From: Halorhabdus tiamatea SARL4B
Lineage (GTDB): Archaea; Halobacteriota; Halobacteria; Halobacteriales; Haloarculaceae
Assembly: GCF_000470655.1 (NCBI RefSeq)
Contig: NC_021913.1
Location: 124,001-188,000, forward strand
Direction of reading: 5' to 3'
Length of the DNA stretch: 64,000 bases
The stretch's first letter is position 1. The number at the start of each line of letters is the position of its first letter. The position numbers were made by a program, and so were the translations under genes. The notes under the pieces were generated by a model. That model had not been told where the DNA came from and did not search any database. It saw only the letters and a list, made by a program, of their open reading frames with translations. This document shows positions 37,036 to 44,878 of this stretch, in pieces.

Positions 37036-37515
37036 ATGACGAACGCTACCGAAGTCAGAGAGACCTACGAGAAGAAACCAGTCTACGAACAGCTTGTCGA
37101 CGAGCACGATGTCTTTGGCTCGTATGTGGACTTTTTCATGTTCGCAGCGAGTCTGGGATTTGCGCGCGATGAGAAAGAGACCGACTATGGCGGCGATAAC
37201 GAAATGCTTTGGATGCATCTTGGCAATAAAGATCTGTACCGGGCAACGGCCGCAGCTATCGCCTATCAAGACACCGATGATCCGGAGGCGTTGGTCGATC
37301 CCAGCCGGCAACTGGAGATCTTAGCGCAGTACGCAGCTGGTGGGGCCGAAATTGCACAGGAGGAGTTCGGCGACATCAAAGGGGATCCGACTGACACTGT
37401 CCTCAACTTCATTCAGTCGAACCATGATCCGAATACCCAGGAGGAACAGGACTCGGTCCTACAAGAAATCATTAGCAGTTTTGACGAGGAGATGTTGGAT
37501 GCAGAATCCTCGTGA
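37036..37515 (+). CDS. dnd-system-associated protein 4-like
   Basis: 159 aa from the ATG at 37036 (a GTG at 37030 is possible). The pattern FGSYVDFFMFAASLGFARDE, then AAAIAYQDTDDPEALVD, then LEILAQYAAGGAEIAQEEFG agrees with what I remember of the dnd system-associated protein 4 family, which accompanies phosphorothioate modification genes and has no known activity. It is helical and acidic. It starts 2 bp after the DndD-like stop and leads into mcrB 84 bp later. The family call is from pattern memory. Confidence 0.6.
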   Translation: MTNATEVRETYEKKPVYEQLVDEHDVFGSYVDFFMFAASLGFARDEKETDYGGDNEMLWMHLGNKDLYRATAAAIAYQDTDDPEALVDPSRQLEILAQYAAGGAEIAQEEFGDIKGDPTDTVLNFIQSNHDPNTQEEQDSVLQEIISSFDEEMLDAESS

Positions 37516-37599
37516 GATCGCACCACAGTATGTGGTGGCGGCCGAGTCGCGCCGGCAGCGAGCTAGTCTGATTCCCAGCGGCCGTGAGCATACTTAATC

Positions 37600-40377
37600 A
37601 TGTCTCTTGCAGAAACTCTCCGACAAATTCTTTCGGCGTATCCAACCCCGAGTGAACTCGGTGCTGACGAACAAGCCCGAAGTGTCTCGAACTTCCCGGA
37701 ACTGCAGAAATTAATCAGCGAGACGGTTCCTGCTGCGATTCAATCGGCACTCGCTGATCAAGTCGATGGTGAGTTCGAGATCGCTGGCAACTACGGCCAG
37801 GGAACACTCGCACATATCCCGTCTATCGCAATATTTCAGCCCGACGAGACAGACACGACAAAGCGTGGCATCTTTGTGGTGTATCTTTTCGATCCTGTCT
37901 CCGAAACCCTGTACCTTACGTTGAACCAGGGGGCGACCGAAGTGGATCAGATTTCTGGCCAAGGCTTTGACCCTGCACCAAACGATATTCTTGATCGGCA
38001 TGCGCAACTGTATCGCGATCACCTACCGACTGACCGACGGTTTACAGCTGAGGCAGCGACCCTTTCTACGGAGTTGCGTCGCAGCGAGCCATACAACCAT
38101 GGGACGATTTGTTATGCCCGATACGATTTAGACGATCTTACTGACACCAAGCAAGTGGTGACTGATCTCACATGGATTGTCAGCGCATACGAGACGCTTC
38201 TGGACCGTCTCTATAACTGGCCCAATCTCGAACTCGATACCCGTGATGTCGTGTTACTTACGCCACCAAGCGAAGAAGCGTGGTTCGGGTGGCGGACGCA
38301 TGGCGTAGCAACGTTAGAGCCACCAGAGGACGAAACACAGGGAAGTCTGACACAGGAGCAGATTCACACGTTTGAAAAGGTGATCTCTTCGGGTGACGTC
38401 TTGCTCGCTGTGCGGCCAGGCGAGCCGGCGCCAATTCTTTGCGGCATCGGGACAGTGACTGTCGGTCATGGGGGAACCCTCCAATCCGAAGTTCGAGAGC
38501 AGGTCGACGAGCGCTTTGGGCTCACAGAAGACCGGTTCATTCGCTGTCACTGGGCATCCTTGGGTGAGCCCGGGGTACCAATCACAGTCGTCGGGGACGA
38601 ATCACTGCAGCCAACAGCACCACTCCGTCAGCTCTCCCAGTCACTCGGACAGCGGACCCTGGGCGCTGCAGCTCGTCGAATGGCTGTCCTCAAGGGTGAT
38701 GTCACCCCGGAAGATGTCTTAGCAGAATTCCTCGAGACACTTGATCTCCCAACGCCGTCCAAGTACTCGCCCGGGGACGAGCTTGATGATCCGTCAGTGT
38801 CTCCGTCGGCGCCATACTATTGGGTGGACCAGACGGAACAAAGCGAGCCGGATCCGACAGCCATTCTCCAAGCGCCGCGCGATGAGTCACCGGCCCACGA
38901 TTTGATGAAGCTCTCGACAGGTGATACACTCATCCATTATGAGGATGGGGCTATTGTCGGCTATTCGACGGTTGAGGGGGCCGCATACTACCATCGTGAT
39001 GCCCAAGAGCGGGAGTATCGGCGTGTCGAGACCGCATATCAGGCATTCGAACGCCCAATCGATCTCGCCGAGATCTTCAGAACACTGCGTCACCGAGCAC
39101 CATCTGAGAGTGACCTGTACCCAGTGCAACCGAACGGGGTGCCCCACGATGGATATCTCTACAACCTACCCGAAAACGTGGGTACGTTTATTCTCGACCG
39201 TGGCCGTGCTGCGGAAGGTGGGGTCAAACGCCTGCAGAATCGATTGCAGACCCCGTCGATAGAGATTGATCTCAACGCACTCCCACTGTACTTTCCTGGC
39301 GGGGAAGAAGCCCGATTAGAACGGCAAATCGAAGCGGCATTATCCTCAGGCCAGCACCTCATCTTCACTGGCCCCCCAGGAACCGGCAAAAGCCGGCTCG
39401 CTCGGGCTGTCTGCGAAGCCGCACAGGAGCAGGCGACTGAAGAGTGGATGGATGGCTATACCTTCACAACAGCTACTGCTGAGTGGACCACGTTTGATAC
39501 GATTGGTGGATATGTTCCCGATCCCGAGAGCGAGAGCGAACAACTCGTGTTCGACCCGCGACTCTTTTTAGATTGCTTTCGAGCCGAAGATGGAACGCTA
39601 CGGAATCGGTGGCTAATCATTGACGAACTCAATCGGGCTGATATCGACAAGGCGTTTGGACAGCTCTTCTCAGTCCTGGCAGAGGATTCCGTTACGCTCC
39701 CGTACAAACAAAACCGAGAGACTAGCAAGGATCTCAGGATCGAATGGGTCGACGAGACAACTCCCGAGAGTGAACTGGAGGCAATCGCAGTCAATCAGGA
39801 CCGGTATCCTGTCACACCCGCGTGGCGGCTGATCGGGACGATGAACACGTTCGACAAAACCTCGCTGTATGAACTTTCCTTTGCCTTTATGCGGCGGTTT
39901 AGCTTCATCCATATGGGCGTCCCGGAGATATTTATAGACCAAGAAGAGAGAATTGTCGGTGGTGACCTACTCAACCCGGCAATGGGGCCCAATTACGCAA
40001 CTGTCTGGACGGGCGACGACGATGCGCTTTGGGCCGTGCTGAGCGATCATTACGCGGAGCTGGAACTTATCTGGGCTATCGTCAACAAACAGCGATCGAT
40101 CGGCCCAGCCATCATTCGCGATATTGCTGAACATGTCGCTGCCTTCGAGGGGGGCGATCGGTCGGCAGCGCTGACATCGGCTCTGGTTAACCTCGTGTTC
40201 CCACAGCTAGAAGGGCTGCGATTGCCAGATTACCAAGAGTTTCGAGATGATCTTGAAACCGGCGGCTACGTCCAGTTAGAATCCGAAGACTCGCGGGAGC
40301 CAATTGATCTTGCTGTCGATGTCGACTACCTCTGGCGGACTGCCGTCGACATGTTCCAGCTCCAGCCTGACCGGTGA
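37600..40377 (+). CDS. mcrB: McrB-like AAA+ GTPase with MrcB_N and EVE-like domains
   Basis: 925 aa. Residues 10-200 match the MrcB N-terminal (DUF3578) type (EIAGNYGQGTLAHIPSIAIF, then RGIFVVYLFDPVSETLYLTL). Around residues 435-500, STGDTLIHYEDGAIVGYSTV and VETAYQAFERPIDLAEIF resemble an EVE/YTH-like domain, a fold that reads modified bases. The AAA+ core has GPPGTGKSR near residue 590, LIIDELNRADIDKAFGQLFS, and the McrB signature MNTFDKTSLYELSFAFMRRF. In McrBC systems this subunit recognises modified DNA and translocates using GTP. It is followed after 7 bp by mcrC. The sensed modification cannot be told from sequence; the DndD-like neighbours suggest phosphorothioate. Confidence 0.85.
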   Translation: MSLAETLRQILSAYPTPSELGADEQARSVSNFPELQKLISETVPAAIQSALADQVDGEFEIAGNYGQGTLAHIPSIAIFQPDETDTTKRGIFVVYLFDPVSETLYLTLNQGATEVDQISGQGFDPAPNDILDRHAQLYRDHLPTDRRFTAEAATLSTELRRSEPYNHGTICYARYDLDDLTDTKQVVTDLTWIVSAYETLLDRLYNWPNLELDTRDVVLLTPPSEEAWFGWRTHGVATLEPPEDETQGSLTQEQIHTFEKVISSGDVLLAVRPGEPAPILCGIGTVTVGHGGTLQSEVREQVDERFGLTEDRFIRCHWASLGEPGVPITVVGDESLQPTAPLRQLSQSLGQRTLGAAARRMAVLKGDVTPEDVLAEFLETLDLPTPSKYSPGDELDDPSVSPSAPYYWVDQTEQSEPDPTAILQAPRDESPAHDLMKLSTGDTLIHYEDGAIVGYSTVEGAAYYHRDAQEREYRRVETAYQAFERPIDLAEIFRTLRHRAPSESDLYPVQPNGVPHDGYLYNLPENVGTFILDRGRAAEGGVKRLQNRLQTPSIEIDLNALPLYFPGGEEARLERQIEAALSSGQHLIFTGPPGTGKSRLARAVCEAAQEQATEEWMDGYTFTTATAEWTTFDTIGGYVPDPESESEQLVFDPRLFLDCFRAEDGTLRNRWLIIDELNRADIDKAFGQLFSVLAEDSVTLPYKQNRETSKDLRIEWVDETTPESELEAIAVNQDRYPVTPAWRLIGTMNTFDKTSLYELSFAFMRRFSFIHMGVPEIFIDQEERIVGGDLLNPAMGPNYATVWTGDDDALWAVLSDHYAELELIWAIVNKQRSIGPAIIRDIAEHVAAFEGGDRSAALTSALVNLVFPQLEGLRLPDYQEFRDDLETGGYVQLESEDSREPIDLAVDVDYLWRTAVDMFQLQPDR

Positions 40378-40384
40378 TTAAAGC

Positions 40385-41713
40385 ATGTCGAAGACCGCAC
40401 CGGATAAGCTCACATCGCTTGTGGCTGAGGAACTCATCACCTATCTCGGTAGTGGAGAACTCAATCGGTATCGGCTAGCCAAGTCAATTGACTATGGCGA
40501 CCTGAATATCGCCGACCTCAACCAACTCAAAACGCTCCATTTTGTGTTGTCAGATGCTGTCTACAAGTTCGTTCAGAAACTTCCTGAACGACTCCGCCGT
40601 CTCAAAACAGTAAACAAAAGAGAGCAAACGGTAACGCGAAGCGAGGTTCGTGGCCGAGTCGATTGGTCCAAAACGCGACAGCGCCGGTATCGGACAGGAT
40701 ACAATAATCGGACTCTGTTCGTGGTTGATATCCCTGAGGTAGAATACGACATACCTGAGAATCGGGTGTTAAAGAAGTTCCTCGCATCCATTGCAGAGCC
40801 ACTGCGAGAAGATGTCCTTTCACTTGATCAGTCGTGGGCCAGTCACTGGCCCCAGAATCGGATTCTGCGACTTCAGCGTCACCTTCAACAGAACGTGTAT
40901 CTCAAGCGCCTCCCTGATCCAGCCGATATATCGTTATCACGCCGAGATTTGACTGCCGCACGACAGTCGCGACAGACACTGTATTCAGAGGCCGAACGGC
41001 TCTTGCAACTCCACCAAGACTTCCTTGATGATCGAGATCGGCCGGAAGTGCGTGAACTGTTGGAGTCAACTCTTGTAGTTCCAACCAGCGACGCGCGGCT
41101 CTTCGAGTTGTTTTGCGTCTTCGCGATGATACGCCGGCTGCAAGCACGGTTTTCCGGGCTTACGATCCAGCGAATTCAACCTGGCATGGAGGAGCTAGCC
41201 AAACTCGGGAGCAACGAGCAGGAAATTGCAATCTACTACGATCAGGGTGGTCCACTCAGTTTCTTCGAAGAGTACCCACAATCTGAGACGCTTATGCGCG
41301 AGTATGACGTGCCTGAGGCACTCCACCGTCAGGTAACAGCGGTCGAAACACAAGCTGATCAGTTGCAGCACTTCCTGGGACGATCGTCGCAGGAAAGCTT
41401 CTACGGAGGGCGTCCCGACTTCCTCATTCTTCGAACGCCATCGAGCCAGGCGAGTGACTCTCCAGCAGAGGTCGTAATTGGTGAGATTAAGTACACACGG
41501 TCTAGACGAACATTCGCAACTGGACTTCGAGAGTTACTCGAGTACTTGTTTTTCGCTCGGAATGGTGATCACTACCTCCTCGATCGGCACGGCGAGAGTA
41601 CCCTCAACGTGTCGGGGGTATTGTGTACTGACGGCGTGGACACCAATGCAGACCAAACGGATCTAGTGCGCCACCTCTCTACAGACACTCTCTTAGAGGC
41701 GTTTGAAACTTAG
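40385..41713 (+). CDS. mcrC: McrC-like PD-(D/E)XK endonuclease subunit
   Basis: 442 aa. The N-terminal part carries the McrC phrase DIPEVEYDIPENRVLKKFLA, where the subunit touches the AAA+ ring. The C-terminal part holds the nuclease: GGRPDFLILRTPSSQ near residue 340 supplies the Asp, and VVIGEIKYTRSRR near 360 supplies ExK. All catalytic residues are present. It starts 7 bp after mcrB and ends the operon. A second IS66 copy is inserted 95 bp after its stop codon. Confidence 0.85.
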   Translation: MSKTAPDKLTSLVAEELITYLGSGELNRYRLAKSIDYGDLNIADLNQLKTLHFVLSDAVYKFVQKLPERLRRLKTVNKREQTVTRSEVRGRVDWSKTRQRRYRTGYNNRTLFVVDIPEVEYDIPENRVLKKFLASIAEPLREDVLSLDQSWASHWPQNRILRLQRHLQQNVYLKRLPDPADISLSRRDLTAARQSRQTLYSEAERLLQLHQDFLDDRDRPEVRELLESTLVVPTSDARLFELFCVFAMIRRLQARFSGLTIQRIQPGMEELAKLGSNEQEIAIYYDQGGPLSFFEEYPQSETLMREYDVPEALHRQVTAVETQADQLQHFLGRSSQESFYGGRPDFLILRTPSSQASDSPAEVVIGEIKYTRSRRTFATGLRELLEYLFFARNGDHYLLDRHGESTLNVSGVLCTDGVDTNADQTDLVRHLSTDTLLEAFET

Positions 41714-41905
41714 CTCCCTTCCGATGGAAGCACCAGCGACTGCTTGCGAGTTCGTTACTGGCTGGAAAAATAACGGTGCTGGGCCGTCGTGGCTCATTTT
41801 CTGAATCTGTACGTGTTTAGCCTCGGCTGATTTCGCCACTGTCTCATAGATGGCGACACGCGAGTGACACATGGTCCATCAGCAGGGATTGAGTATGCTT
41901 TCTCA

Positions 41906-41936
41906 GGGATGGTCTCCGAGTAGCGGAGACCATCCC
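41906..41936. repeat. hairpin upstream of IS66 transposase copy 2
   Basis: A 13-bp perfect stem (gggatggtctccg with cggagaccatccc) and a 5-nt loop, 27 bp before the GTG start. Compared with copy 1 a G-C pair has become T-A on both sides of the stem. Confidence 0.7.
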
Positions 41937-41962
41937 GTTGGCCCTGCTGTCATCGTTCAGAG

Positions 41963-43387
41963 GTGGGAGCGGTGAACGAGGACGAGTTCACCAAGGACGA
42001 ACTTCTCTCACGGTTTCTCCAGATGGAGGAACGGATCGACGAACTGGAGGAGAAACTTGACCAGAAAGAGGAGCGGATCGAAGAACTCGAAACACGCCTC
42101 CGGAAGTACGAGAATCCACACACTCCACCCAGTAAGCGACGGTCGGGGACCGACGGGTCCCCGACCTCGCAGGACGACGAAGACGACGATGTCCGAACTG
42201 ATGGCGGCACTCCTGGCCGAAAGGATGGTCACGACCCAGAGTGGCGCTCTCCGCCCGATCCTGATGAAGAAATCGAGGTCACCTCTGACTGTTGTCCTGA
42301 GTGTGGCGAACACTTCGACGAGTCGGTGGGCGTCAGCCCCCGACTCGTCGAGGAGATCCCTGATCCACAGCCACCAGAAGTCACCCAGTACAACCGCCAC
42401 CGCTACCAGTGCGACTCCTGTGGAACAGAGACCGTTGCGACTCACCCCGACTGCCCCGATGAGGGGCAGTTCGGGGTGAACGTCATCGCGCAATCAGCTC
42501 TGTCACGGTACGATCACCGCCTTCCCTACCGGAAGATCGCTGACCGCTTCGAGCAACTGCATGGACTCGAACTCTCGGGCGCATCCGCGTGGCACGCGAC
42601 CGAGCGCGCTGCGCGCGCCGGTCGCTGTGAATACGAGCAGATCCGTCAAGAGATCCAAGATGCTGACGTGGTTCACATCGACGAGACAGGCATCAAACGC
42701 GACGGTGAACAAGCGTGGATCTGGACGTTTCGGACCGCCCAGCACACGTTGTACGCGGTCAGAGAGAGTCGTGGGAGTGATGTTCCCGCGGAAGTCCTCG
42801 GCGAGGACTTCGCGGGAACGGTCGTCTGTGACGGGTGGACGGCGTACCCAGCTTTCAGCAGCAACCTCCAGCGGTGTTGGGCACATATTCTTCGAGAGGC
42901 TGAAGACGCCGCCGAAAAGCAGGCAGAAGGTGAACCGATCTACCACGCTCTCAGACAGGTGTACGTCGCTCTCCAGGTGCGGCTGGAGAGCGACTTGACA
43001 GTCCGTGAACGAGCAAACCTCCAGCGGGTAGCGCGAAGAGAGCTTGAATCGCTGATTGAGCGGTCAGTACCCGACGGACCAGTGGCAACACTGCTCGGGA
43101 AGATCGAAGGAGGTCTCGACCACTGGCTCACCTTCGTCGGTGAGCCAGCGGTCTCTCCGACGAACAATGCCGCGGAGAACGCGCTTCGTGAGCCAGTGGT
43201 TCTCCGGAAAATCATCGGAACGCTCCGTAATGACCGAGGAATGTTTGTTCACGAGACGGTCTTGTCCCTGCTGGCGACGTGGCGCCAGCAGGGACGCAAT
43301 CCATACGAAGAGCTTCGTCGAGTCGTCAGCAGCAATGAGATGATCTCACGCGCTCACGCTGTGCCGGCCGTCGAGACTCCGGAGTAA
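41963..43387 (+). CDS. IS66-family transposase, copy 2
   Basis: 474 aa from a GTG at 41963, like copy 1. The coiled coil is seven residues shorter, and the zinc finger (CPECGEHF and YQCDSCGTE) and the DDE residues are all present. Most differences from copy 1 are in the first 100 residues and at synonymous sites; several synonymous or loop changes leave the internal hairpins intact. Probably active. Confidence 0.92.
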   Translation: MGAVNEDEFTKDELLSRFLQMEERIDELEEKLDQKEERIEELETRLRKYENPHTPPSKRRSGTDGSPTSQDDEDDDVRTDGGTPGRKDGHDPEWRSPPDPDEEIEVTSDCCPECGEHFDESVGVSPRLVEEIPDPQPPEVTQYNRHRYQCDSCGTETVATHPDCPDEGQFGVNVIAQSALSRYDHRLPYRKIADRFEQLHGLELSGASAWHATERAARAGRCEYEQIRQEIQDADVVHIDETGIKRDGEQAWIWTFRTAQHTLYAVRESRGSDVPAEVLGEDFAGTVVCDGWTAYPAFSSNLQRCWAHILREAEDAAEKQAEGEPIYHALRQVYVALQVRLESDLTVRERANLQRVARRELESLIERSVPDGPVATLLGKIEGGLDHWLTFVGEPAVSPTNNAAENALREPVVLRKIIGTLRNDRGMFVHETVLSLLATWRQQGRNPYEELRRVVSSNEMISRAHAVPAVETPE

Positions 43388-43562
43388 ACACGTACCTGAA
43401 TCTTTAGGATATTCTTCCAACTCTTGTTTGAAAGCCGATCAGTTTGAAACGATAATATCAGTATCGCCGATATCTGTCCGGCAACTCGCGTCACTAATAA
43501 TGCTTCTTTATCCCTCGATTTTGAAGACCCTGAAACGGCCTCGATACTGCTAACGACCGATA

Positions 43563-43739
43563 TCTGAAACCGTGTTCTCGACGATTAAGCGCACGCTCGG
43601 CGACGCCGTGTGTGCGCGATCCTGGTACGGCGAATTTCGAGAACCCGTCCAGATGTTTGGAGTTCACAACATCAAGCAGGCAGTAAACAGTGAAATCAAG
43701 CTACGTCTGACGATTCACCACGGCCGAAAGAATAATTGA
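43563..43739 (+). pseudogene. C-terminal fragment of an IS5-family transposase
   Basis: 58 codons read SETVFSTIKRTLGDAVCARS, then WYGEFREPVQMFGVHNIKQA, the normal end of a haloarchaeal IS5-type transposase. A one-base deletion near 43687 removes the expected stop, so the frame runs on to 43737. Nothing N-terminal remains. The 38 bp at 43691-43728 recur at 25024-25061. Confidence 0.7.
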
Positions 43740-43881
43740 CCAGAAATACAGAGTCTAGGAACCATCATAAGAACATTTTCAACGCCATGGGGCCCCTCGC
43801 ACTGACGATTCCCTTTAATTAGAATGGACTCATGAGCTGTCAGCTAGTTTTCCTCAAAATTCTGGCGAAAGCAGCGGCATC

Positions 43882-44826
43882 TCAGCGAAAATCTTCGAAC
43901 GTCCGCTGGCTTTCGAAGGGGGAGAAATTCGTGACGATGATGTCCGTCTTTCCGATGTTAGTTCGCTTCGTAGAATCGCTGTTGATCATCCGTTTTCCCC
44001 TAGCCGTTGTCTTACGGAACGACTCCGGGAGGACGTCTTCTGAATACAGCTTCTCAACGTAGTTTTCCTTCTCTATTTCGTTTTCTTTATCATTCGCATT
44101 CGTGATCATGACGTACGCCCCCCGTTCGTCGAGTTCAAATGCTAACTGTTGGAGTTCCTTGTGCCGTTCGTAGTCAAATCCGCCGGGGTGATATTTTTCG
44201 AAACTCCCTGTCTTTCGGACTGACGGGTACGGTGGGTCGAAAAACACGAGATCGCCTTCTTCGACGTGGTCCCGTACGAATGTAAAATCCTTTTTAGTTA
44301 TTTCTGTGTTCTGTAGAATCCGGTGTGCCTCTCTAATCCGCCGTTCAAGCACCGATACTTCTGTCCACTTTGATCCGACAGGCACATTGAAATCGCCTTC
44401 TTGATTCGTCCGATAGAGACCATTGAAACAGGTCCGATTAAGAAACAACAAGAGGCTGGCTTCACGAAGAGGGTCCTTACACTTGTCTGGCCCTTCACGC
44501 AATCCGTTAAAGATGTCGCGTTTGTCGTAGTAGAAATCACTCCCATCGCCCTCACCCTCGCGTCGCTGTTTGTATTTTGCATCAAACTCCTTATTCTGAG
44601 AGATAATTTGCTCAGGATTACGCTTTATTTGGCGGTAGAAGTTTATCAGACGGGGATTGATGTCGTTAATAAACCCATTGGTGGGCTGAAGAGCGAAAAA
44701 GACCGCACCCGCTCCGAAGAAGGGCTCAAAATATCTGTTAAATTGAGAGTTTGATGGGAGGCGACTTAGAATTTCATCTAGCATCGACCGCTTTCCGCCA
44801 GCCCATTTTAGAATCGGTTCGGCCAT
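43882..44826 (-). CDS. dam: Dam-family DNA adenine methyltransferase
   Basis: 314 aa from the ATG at 44826, where the family N-terminus AEPILKWAGGKRSMLDEIL begins; a TTG at 44886 would extend it to overlap the preceding gene. FEPFFGAGAVFFAL (residues 33-46) is the SAM-binding motif and FFDPPYPSVRKTG near residue 195 the catalytic motif, in the alpha-class order. It transfers a methyl group to N6 of adenine; the target site cannot be read from sequence. It lies 52 bp after a MORC-like ATPase gene, and the pair resembles restriction-modification-type operons of that ATPase. Confidence 0.92.
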   Translation of the reverse strand: MAEPILKWAGGKRSMLDEILSRLPSNSQFNRYFEPFFGAGAVFFALQPTNGFINDINPRLINFYRQIKRNPEQIISQNKEFDAKYKQRREGEGDGSDFYYDKRDIFNGLREGPDKCKDPLREASLLLFLNRTCFNGLYRTNQEGDFNVPVGSKWTEVSVLERRIREAHRILQNTEITKKDFTFVRDHVEEGDLVFFDPPYPSVRKTGSFEKYHPGGFDYERHKELQQLAFELDERGAYVMITNANDKENEIEKENYVEKLYSEDVLPESFRKTTARGKRMINSDSTKRTNIGKTDIIVTNFSPFESQRTFEDFR

Positions 44827-44878
44827 ATACTGTTCTTTCGTGGGCTGCCAATAATATGCTTGGAAATCCCGTGGGGAT

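Larger units (their letters stand above)
41809..43395 (+). mobile_element. IS66-family element, copy 2 (inverted relative to copy 1)
   Basis: 1587 bp with ends gtacgtgttta / taaacacgtac and the 8-bp duplication ctgaatct at 41801-41808 and 43396-43403. The different target duplications show that the two copies arrived independently. Together they bracket the small protein-DndD-dnd4-mcrB-mcrC block as a 7-kb segment between inverted repeats, which could be inverted by recombination. Confidence 0.92.

Noticed and set aside
34991-41713. A complete phosphorothioate modification (Dnd) system
   Set aside because: No DndA cysteine desulfurase, DndC PAPS-reductase-like or DndE gene is found, so only the sensing or restriction side is claimed.
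33202-43395. The IS66 pair as a true composite transposon
   Set aside because: Each copy has its own different 8-bp duplication, so the two inserted separately and did not move the block together.
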